Shown here: piece by piece, positions 43,701 through 64,000 of the stretch
How positions within the stretch are numbered: position 1 is the first letter of the stretch
Layout of the letters: each line of letters starts with the position of its first letter
Origin: Syngnathus acus
Lineage: Eukaryota; Chordata; Actinopteri; Syngnathiformes; Syngnathidae
Assembly: GCF_901709675.1 (NCBI RefSeq)
Contig: NC_051087.1
Location: forward strand, 6,405,001-6,469,000
DNA length: 64,000 nucleotides
Reading direction: 5' to 3'
Position numbers and translations under genes: made by a program
The notes under the pieces: model-generated
The model's database searches: none
Told to the model about the DNA's origin: nothing
What the model saw: the letters and a program-made list of their open reading frames with translations, nothing else

Positions 43701-46700
43701 GAAGCAAGAAGCGATGCGGGTCCACGTACTTGCATACCGCCTCGATCCTCATTGCCCGCCATGCCATCCACCTCGTCCATGATCAAGACGTGTTTTGCGC
43801 TGACTTTCTGCGATGTGCCTAAGTATCATACATGAAGCATCTTACAGCCACAGTAAACTAAACGCAACTAGCACCAGATCATCATGCATTCAACACGTTC
43901 ATTAGACTTCAGAACAGTGAACATGTTAAGTTGCAGAAATTGTGCTTTTTGCATGAGGATGCTTTTTGTAAAAATAATACTTGAGCTTTTTCAGTTATTC
44001 CAAGTTTGCATGGCCAAAGAGAGCAGTTTACCTTTGTAGAAGCCATCGATGCTGGTGTTGTTGAGGGACTCTGCAACTACTTCCTTTAGGTTGGTTTTGC
44101 TGCGTGTGCAACTTGCATTCATTTCGACATAGCTGAAGCCCAACTCCTATTGGCCCATCCACCGTGGAACCCAATACAAGGAAGAAATTGTACAGTCAAA
44201 TTGTGTGTCTGAGTCGCAACAATGACAAATGCAAAGCTATCCTTTCTCACGAACCTCGCAGACGAGGGCTGCTGTAGTGGTCTTCCCCACACCAGGCGGT
44301 CCAGAAAGCAGAGCAGCTTTGTATCCTGATCCATCATCTTTTCCTGCACCAAACTTTCCAAATCTGGCAACTAGACATCAGGGGGGAAAAAAAAGGGGGA
44401 TCATGCCCACTATACAAGAAAAACAAATTGATAAATGTTTTCTATTTTTTGGACGCGCAAACAACCTGATAGACATGGCTGTATGTTACCTGGTGGTTTG
44501 GAGGCACCGCTGCTGTGATGCTTGAACCAGCTTTGCAGCCAGCGGTGCAACTTGTTGGCGCAGCTTTGCTCCCCTTGCTGGCCGATCACAGCCTTCAGCG
44601 AACATGGCCGGTATTTGTCCACCCACAGAAGACTGGCACCTTCATTGTTTACTGATTTCATTACAGAGTGCGGGCCAGAGGTTGAGGAGGAAGAAAGGGC
44701 CAATTCCCTACGAGCAGTTTGAGCTGAGCCTCTTCCGGGTGGTGTTCCGCCATGCGCGGTTTTGCCACCGCGTCTGGTTGTCTGTCCCGTCTTGGAGGGA
44801 GTTGGAGTCTGAGGGGACTTGGAGTTGCCTTTGGAAGGCGAGATCTTTGAAGCTTTAGGGGTGATCTTTGAGGCCGAGCCTGGAGGAGTCCTGGTCTTTG
44901 AGGCTTTGATCTATAAACAATGACATGAATACAAACAGGAAATCACACACCAAAAGCAGTTTGTCAAATCAAATAAAACACAATTGAGTAGACTAACTGC
45001 TGACCTCAGCCTCTGCAGCAATCTCATACTTGGACTTCTTCCCTGGTTTGGTCCTAATCAGCTCCAACAGATCATCCTCACTCAAGATTTTAGTCCCAAA
45101 ACTCTCCGCCTTGGCAAAATCAGAATCACAAATAAATGCACATTTAAAACTTTGTGAGCCACTTGAAGTGACACAAGTTCACTTGCAATGAACATGCATG
45201 CCAGCTATTGTAAAAGATGAGGTGTTGGCCACCTTCTCCAACTTGGAGACGCCGCTGTCTCGACCCTGCACCAGGTAGGTGGTCTTCTTGCTGACGTTGC
45301 CAGTCACTTTGCCGCCATAGCGCTCAATGAGGGATTTGGTGTCGTCTCTCTCCATTGACTCCAGAACGCCCGTCAACACAAAGACACACCCCTCCAAACA
45401 ATTATCTGCACCCTGGAAGACCCACAACAATTGGCAATGATGAGCGACACAAACCACAATGGGTTGATGACGTGAATGGAGTACCGTAGGGATTTCTTTG
45501 GAGCCCAGTGCTCGTGGTCCATCTCGGGTGAGGTAACTCCTGTAGGCGGAAGTGTTGAGTTTCTTCTTTTCTGCCTCATCGGGTCTTGTGCTCTAACAGG
45601 GTGGAGAAAACAGGAATAAATCAGTCCGCCAGGATTGGGAAGGTGACAAACATGTCTGAGTGTTTGTGTGTGAAGGCTAATGGTTGACAGAAATGCTATT
45701 TGGATGTTTTTTCAGTGGGCCAACCGTGTTATTTCCCAAACAAGCAGTGCTAAATTGATTTTTTTCTTTTTTTAATCCAAGTCACAAGAATCCATCACAA
45801 TTCAGAAAAGTGTTACTTGTTTTTGTGAGACAGCTGACGGAAGAGAGATTATTTTTTTCAAAGGGGGTGTACTCATTTATGCCAAGCCCTGTATAACGAA
45901 TAAATTGCAGCTCACCTCTGATTCAATGGGAGAAGTTTTAGGTGCAGTTCCTCTTTTGGATGCCTGCACCTTTTCACTACTTGACACAGCCAGTGGCTCC
46001 TTGTGGGGCGAGACTTTCAGTTTGCTCTTCGCTTTGCTCTTTGTGGCGTCTTCGTCTTTTTCCTCGTTTCTTCTCTTCATCATCCCTAGTTTGGAACTGG
46101 GTTTGAGTGTAGCTGGGCTTTTCTTGGGTGAGGGACCTATCACGTCCTCTGACATGCTGTCCTCTCTGTTGTTCTTTGAAGGGCTGAGGTCATTACTCTT
46201 TCTGGGGAATGCCTCAACGTCTTTTTCGTCTGAGCCTTTACGAATCTATAGGAAAACACAAAACAAAAGTTGGATTTGAAGAAAAAAAAACAACTGGGCG
46301 GAAAACTGTAATGCTTTCTTTTTCAAACTGTCATCACCTTTTTGGCCTGTGGCTCTGAATCCAGCAGTGCAAGTGTTCTTGCAAAGTCTTCATCTTCATG
46401 GATCTGTTTCTCCAGCTGAGTAACGCCCGATTGAAAAAACAATTTTTATGAAGTATCCGGAGCTCAATCTTGAACAGAACTTATTCTCACATTGTCATTG
46501 GGATATATTCAAATGAATGAAATGCAGTAAGAACACAACTATTGTAAACCAAGGACCCCTTTTACTTAATACAGATCGTTTTGTTTCACATGGTTTACCT
46601 CATCATCTTCAACCATTTGTAGTTGTCTCGCAATTTGCTCATCGCTCAGATCATCTGTATCCTGGATGGGCTGAGGAGGACATTAGACAGAAAGCCTTAT

Positions 46701-48252
46701 TAGCCCTGATGATTTCAGTCAAAATCAAACAGCAGATAATAATGACAGAGCGTGTCGGTCACTACTAACAGTCTTTCGTTTAGTGCTGGCGACCAGGTTC
46801 TTGCCCGAGCGCTGGATGCTTTCGTTGCCAAAGTAGTCAAACACAGAGGTGGGGGTTTGTTTGGCACGAGGGGGTGGTGCCGACTTTGGTGTGACAGGAG
46901 TCGCTGCTCCAATTTTCACATGAGCAGAGGATGACTTGATGGAAGACTCGGCAGCCTCTTTCCCACTTGGACTTGATTTGCTCTTTTGAGAATTGCCATT
47001 TTGTTTGGTTATGGAGGACTTCTTCAAGGATTCAAAGTTGTCACTGTCTGAGTCTACAATTAAAAAAGTACATATATTTTTTTATTTAACTAAACACAAT
47101 TCCACACCTTAAAAGCAGAACACCAGTGCAGTATTTACAGAAAAACTGAGAAATATGGTCAAATGACCACCACTCTAATAGAACTTTGAGGTGCATTGTC
47201 GACTTCAAGAAATACACACATCTAAAAAAAATCCCAAAACACTTTTTTACAACAGTTTTGAAAAGATTTCTTAATTGCATGGCACAGAAATACTGTCATT
47301 TGTAAAGGTGTGCATAGACTTTTCATATCAACTATACTTTCAGATCAATGAATGCAAAAAACGGATTAAAAATGGTTAAGGGATTATCCATTTTCTTAAC
47401 CCTGACAACCATTTTACCTGATAGCAAGATGCGGTGAACTGGCTTTTTCTTGCGAGATTGTGCAGCTTTGCTGATCTTCTGGTTCTTAGGCAATTTCGTG
47501 GACTTATTGTCTCGCTCCTCTGAGTCGGAATCTGGGTAGATGAAAGAATTAAGGGTGGCAGTCAAATGGAAATGCTGTGGTGCTCATCTGTGTATAACTT
47601 GAACCATTTCCACATCATGTAAAATCTTTAGATGTCTTAATTGTTTAAAAGAAACAGTAGCCGTATAATATATATCATTTATCAAGACTGCTATTAGCTT
47701 TCAAGTGTCAACCTTACTTTTATGGGCATGATTTACCAAAGTTACAAAGACCAGATCTCAGAAACATAATTACCTGATTCTATGACTGCTTGTTTTTTCC
47801 GTTTTTTGTCAGGCACACGTTTCTCCCGTGTTTCTTGTTTCTTCATCTGGGGTATTATTAAGAATAATATACGAGTTAGCGATAACCCATTCCTCGGGTT
47901 AAACAGTTTTCTTACCTTGGTGTCTTTCTTCTTTTTCAACTCTTCTTCTGAGGATAATTTCCTCTTCGTGCTGACATTTCCATTAGGAGTCCCTTTCTGT
48001 GTTGAAGGCGCAAAGAATCGCCGGATGTCCTGTGATCAAACAAATTTGACTGAGATCAACTAATTTATCGTATTCAATGTTTTTGCACGAGTTGATCATC
48101 AGTTAAGCTAACGGCTCCGCCGTTTCCGTAGCGAAGCTTCGAGTGGATTAACGAGACGAAATGATAAATTTGTTTTTCTACAAGGTTAGCATTTTGTCAC
48201 AGACGGTTTTTGGTTTCATAAAACGCAATAGCCATAAATACAACGTTACCAT
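40734..48252 (-). CDS. rfc1: Replication factor C subunit 1 (large clamp-loader subunit)
   Basis: Twenty-three coding exons give 1150 residues (human 1148): 48250-48252, 47916-48029, 47774-47846, 47418-47531, 46770-47053, 46599-46670, 46338-46415, 45916-46245, 45485-45592, 45233-45412, 45005-45109, 44490-44910, 44255-44370, 44032-44146, 43730-43818, 43511-43648, 42770-42865, 42437-42690, 42234-42351, 41813-41958, 41536-41749, 40896-41087 and 40734-40826. RFC1 loads PCNA onto primed DNA in the nucleus. Visible: start M-DIRRFF; Lys-rich N-terminus with the PCNA-box-like TSVFDYFG; a BRCT domain from about residue 393 (GVLESMERDDTKSLIERYGG); Walker A GPPGVGKT (651-658); Walker B VLIMDEVD (715-722); a C-terminal RFC1 domain; and a KGKGKG tail. 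Residue 679 is Cys in NASC, where the family has NASD. Several Lys/Ser-rich linker stretches differ in length from human. Confidence 0.96.
43127..43242. repeat. Common fish interspersed repeat fragment in an rfc1 intron
   Basis: The segment running from GCCCTGCGATTGGCTGGCAA to CCCGCGACCCTTGTGAG is a sequence I recognise as scattered through many teleost genomes. It sits between two rfc1 exons. Its end resembles the DNA at 33889-33905 beside the composite element. Confidence 0.6.
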
Positions 48253-48971
48253 TATGAATAAGTCTCTCCGTGGCGTTTCAGATTTGTTGTCAAGTGGAGG
48301 GAACCCGCGCAGCTTCTTGGCGCGAGTATTTCTCAGTTGTCGCACGAAGATGACGTCGTATATGTGTCACGTTTTGGTCCATCGTAGGTTGACACCATTA
48401 TCACATTGAATCTGCAAAGTGCTGCAATAACAAGTGACTGACAGTTGTTTAAGGACATTTGCTTTATATACTGTGTGCTTGGGAAATTACACCTTTAATT
48501 AAAACAATAACAAGCTTTTAAAGACTAACTGACAAAATAGAAAGCAGGTCCAATCCACCCAACCTTTTGAATGAATCTGTTTAAAGGGTTTTGTTGTTTG
48601 AAGCTATTGATTTGGATGTGTGAGATTTCTTTGGCTGTACCCATTGTAAGTTTATTGCCAGAACAGAGGAGGTAACCTTGCATTTATACAATTGTACACA
48701 AGACAGTGAATGCACTTAAGATTGCATTGATTAAAACATGAAAGAAAAACAACACAGAAGAAATTCTAACATAATATTCCAACTTTATTGGTCATGACAG
48801 AATAGATTTGGTGGATGTTTTAAGCAAGTTTCTGGTGTCTTAATCAGGGTGACTGACGTGTTGGTTCATCAGGTCCACTGTTGAAATTTCAGAAATTTTA
48901 CAAACCGATGTCCACATGTTTCATTAAAATGTAAAATTTTTATTTCCTGACCTTGGATGCAGATTCAGATT
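48253..48971 (-). promoter_or_regulatory. rfc1 promoter and 5'UTR, rpl9 3' flank
   Basis: An E2F-type site TTGGCGCG lies at 48317-48324 and a CRE-type TGACGTCG near 48351, both just upstream of the rfc1 start codon, fitting a gene induced for S phase. Further right, a minus-strand AATAAA (complement of 48784-48789) is the likely rpl9 polyadenylation signal. KLB, which separates RFC1 and RPL9 in human, is absent. Confidence 0.55.
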
Positions 48972-50847
<1,876 letters not shown>

Positions 50848-51235
50848 TCTATGGATTGGGATAGGAACGATTAGTTTATGTTAGCATTTGGTGTGAGGTT
50901 CCTTGCTTGGTTTTATGATACCATTCATAAATAAGCTAAACGCGAGCACATTTAATGTTGGCACAGATTATTGACTTGTTTTGAAACGAAAAGTGCGGTG
51001 AGCAGGAGCCGCACAACTGCTAATATAGCCGTCGGCCTAGAACAGCTAACCCCGATCACGTATCAAACATCCCTATCTTTCACACTCAGACGTGGCCCTG
51101 ACACAAAATAATACCCCCTGGGTAAAAATATTAGTAACATCGTAAAGGCCGTTGAGGTAGAAGTAAAACTAATATGAAATTTCGCTTGATGGACTTTGAT
51201 TGTATCCGATGACTGAATTTTTGGGGTAAGCTCAC

Positions 51236-51268
51236 CTCGCTGGTAGTGGAGGAAAAAGAGCGAGGAAG
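51236..51268 (-). promoter_or_regulatory. rpl9 transcription start with 5' TOP tract
   Basis: On the minus strand CTTCCTCGCTCTTTTTCCTC leads into a GTGAGC donor (GT read from 51235). A C followed by a pyrimidine run at the 5' end of a very short non-coding exon is the terminal oligopyrimidine signature of ribosomal-protein mRNAs, which places them under mTOR control. The exact start base is inferred. Confidence 0.7.
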
Positions 51269-51723
51269 TACGTCACCACGCTGTTGTAGCGTATGTGAGT
51301 GACGTCGCTAGACGTGAGCAATGGATCGCAACGAACTGCTACTTTGCCGCAAAACGTCCAACAGGACAAAAAACGACGAGAAAGATCTTGTTCTGAATTT
51401 TAATCTTGCTCTCATTGTATCATATGACGAAGTTAATGACGCTGAGATATTCGTTTATTGGGGGAAGTCTATAATTGAAGTGATGGTCATCTTCCAGTGA
51501 AAAAACACTACCCTTCTTTACATGCTTGAAACACTCAAAAAACTAATTGAAATAAAATAAAGTTTTTGTCCGACCATCAATGTAGGCGTAAAGGAGGAAA
51601 ATGCGACTACAAAACTGAAAGTATATCTGCTCCTCTTCTGAAGCCGTTACCTGAACGCAACATCAGACCAGAATAATCGCTCGTCGATGTGATCGACACT
51701 ATCCAGGCCCGCAACTTGCTGTC
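51261..51723. promoter_or_regulatory. Bidirectional promoter region between rpl9 and lias
   Basis: The two genes start head to head with about 460 bases between the rpl9 start site and the lias ATG. CRE-type sites TACGTCA (near 51269) and TGACGTCG (51300-51307) are visible close to the rpl9 start. RPL9 and LIAS are also head to head in human. There is no TATA box at a fixed distance. Confidence 0.6.
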
Positions 51724-55118
<3,395 letters not shown>

Positions 55119-56167
55119 AGAGCAGCAGCTCTGCAAACGCTACACCAGTGCCATCATGCATTGTTTCAAGCCACAGCCTAACTAACAGGACACAGAACTT
55201 GATAAGAAAAGCACATGCTTACCTGAATGAAATAAACAACAGCAAGGGGGACCATCTATCATGAATGTTTTTGAGATGATTAAAGAGAAGGCAAGCGGGA
55301 CCGGGCCAGCAGGTATCCAGACAAGCACCCGGGTGTCGACCGTCTGCATTCTTTGCACTTCAGGGGCCGCTAATTGCATTCTTTGCACTAATTACATCCT
55401 GTCCCCATCCTTCAGGGGCACCTGATATTTTCTTTTTCAGCTATTTAAGGGGCACTTTGATACTTGTTGCCGCCATGGCTGCTGTTAGTTGGGTTATTTA
55501 ATGACAATGCTTTGTAATATCTAAATTATTTATTGTATCTGATCACTGCTTGGTTTTAAAATCTGTTATAATTTGCACACGAGTGTCTCCTATTTCAGAT
55601 GGATGTTTATAATATACAACTATCTTTGTACCTTAACTCCAGTTTCTCGTGATTAAAACCTTTGAACACCAAAAGTGTGAGAAGAGTGGTGTTATGTTTC
55701 AGATTCTTTTTTTGATGAATTATTTCATTCTGAGACATTTGGGAATTTAACAATCACTCGTTTGTGAGTTGACATTTTATTGCATTGGCCCTTTGAGTCA
55801 CGGGTATAGCGGACACTTACAGCATTAGGATTTATAAAAAAAGTTAGAAATTGTCCTAAAAACAGTTGGAATGCGACTGTAAAAAAAAAAAGAAGTGCAC
55901 TATGTCATGACATTCTTGATTTACATGTATAACAGCTTGATAAATACTAGTGTATTCAATAAACTATTTGTGTGTTTGCAGAGGTTCAACCATTACATGA
56001 CCACAGTCAAAATTTGGGACTGAAAACCGAACTCGATCGTCAGCCCATTACGGGCAGGCAGAGTCGTAAGTCAAATGGCTGGTCTGGCTTGTTTAGATTG
56101 TAAGGCAGGATTTGACAAGAGTCCAATCAAAAAAGTTGAGGGAGGAATGTGTTACGTGCCAACAGCC
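55119..56167. other. Convergent 3' flanks of lias and ugdh
   Basis: Probable lias 3'UTR with AATAAA at 55231-55236 and ATTAAA near 55653. A minus-strand AATAAA (complement of 55776-55781) probably ends ugdh. The motif GCATTCTTTGCACT occurs twice near 55346 and 55376. No gene is seen. Confidence 0.65.
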
Positions 56168-62913
<6,746 letters not shown>

Positions 62914-64000
62914 CTGCATATGGATAGGGGGGGTAATTGGGACAAAAGGGGTTAGCATTTCATTTCCAGCATCCAATGAAGTAGTATTGTGACACACAGT
63001 AGACGCAATACTACTGCTGCTGTGGAGTTCCAGTCTGCCAGCAAACTGGATACAGTGCCTATACTGTGTGAGGGCTTTCGATTTTGTTCTATGTTGTACC
63101 TATCTTTTATAATCAGCAAAGAAACATTTTATATTCACTTTAACATGTTTTCATTGAGGAAACTTAGACGACTTGTAAATGATTTGACTTTAGTGGGGAC
63201 TCGACTTGACTTGAGACTTAATGCTTGCACTAAAATCCCACCACCAGTTCCAGTCGAACCGTGATAGCCAGTTCAGATAAAGAGCCTTTCATTCCACTTC
63301 AACGCTCCGCTCACACACGCATACACCTTCCTGCAATACAAACCGCTAGTCAAGTACCACAGATTAGCAACACATCACCCGGGCCGGTTCATAGTAACAT
63401 GTCCAGTCAATGATAAATCTGAGGTGAATAACCAGCTATCTTGCTTAACGCAAGTTTAATTTAACCCTCTGCCAACACGACACCCAACTTCAGGAAATTC
63501 TTTCGCTTCTCTTCTACAAAGTGTCTCAAAGATACACTGGACGCGATTCACCCGAGGAACACAAATTCATTAAAAAGGGAGTAAGAATCTTACCTTCGAA
63601 AGGGTTGTGAACAAGTCGACCGCTTCAATCCGTGTTTCCACTGATGAGACGCGGCTCTGTCAGCGTAGTAACATTTAATGTGACATACAACAACTCACGT
63701 AGGCACGCAAGCTTCCGGTGTGTGGATTTTCAGCGTAAAAGCATGATCCTTTCGAGACGTACAAAAAATAAAAGCTTGACGATGGATACAGTAATCAAAG
63801 CTATCGCTCATTAATAACTGGCATAATGGAAACGAAAGTGAAAAGAAAAAACGTACGTAAAAGTACTGGCAAGTAGAACAGGTATGTTTGGATTTTTTAA
63901 AGCTTAATCTTAAATTAATCTTTTAATTATGGGTTTGTTCAGACATGAACCGTGAGAAAGTCACGCCCTGTTAATGCCTCTTATCCATTATATGTTTTAT
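62914..64000 (-). other. ugdh first intron, non-coding exon and upstream region
   Basis: A donor GTAAGA on the minus strand reads from 63593 downwards, so sequence from 63594 to roughly 63700 is the likely non-coding first exon of ugdh. Further right I see nothing assignable. The next human neighbours (SMIM14, UBE2K) are not reached. Confidence 0.5.

Overview
This is genomic DNA from a teleost fish, probably a percomorph; the species cannot be fixed from the sequence. The evidence is interrupted vertebrate genes with GT/AG introns, many of them short, plus dinucleotide microsatellites and the short non-autonomous DNA transposons typical of fish. The gene order KLF3(+), FAM114A1(+), TMEM156(-), KLHL5(+), RFC1(-), RPL9(-), LIAS(+), UGDH(-) has the same order and orientation as human chromosome 4p14. 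The window lacks the TLR10/1/6 cluster, WDR19 and KLB, which sit within this order in human.

Layout. 1-5640: upstream or intron-1 DNA of klf3 with no gene seen. 5641-9369: klf3 coding exons, then a 3'UTR to about 11030. 11265-11336: tRNA-Pro(AGG) on the minus strand. 12620-15696: fam114a1. 16342-19109 (minus): tmem156. 19110-26007: gene-free DNA. 26008-38893: klhl5, whose first long intron carries a 5.3 kb composite repeat at 28564-33896. 40734-48252 (minus): rfc1. 48972-50847 (minus): rpl9, head to head with lias (51724-55118). 56168-62913 (minus): ugdh, with a non-coding first exon near 63594.

The eight proteins do not form a pathway: a Krueppel-like repressor, a p20-like cytosolic protein, a small membrane glycoprotein, a BTB-Kelch ubiquitin-ligase adaptor, the large clamp-loader subunit, a ribosomal protein, lipoyl synthase and UDP-glucose dehydrogenase. 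All eight can be read from start codon to stop codon with consistent splice phases, so none looks like a pseudogene.

The most unusual structure is in klhl5 intron 1. Two nearly full-length copies of one hAT-like element bracket 4.2 kb of higher-order tandem repeat built from telomere-like CCCTAA blocks. The whole assembly is flanked by one perfect 8-bp duplication (CTTGCGAC), as if the two elements and the array had moved as a single composite transposon. The expanded repeat units mostly differ from each other by whole hexamers. Exon coordinates come from reading splice sites and reading frame by eye and by comparison with remembered vertebrate proteins; no alignment or database search was run.
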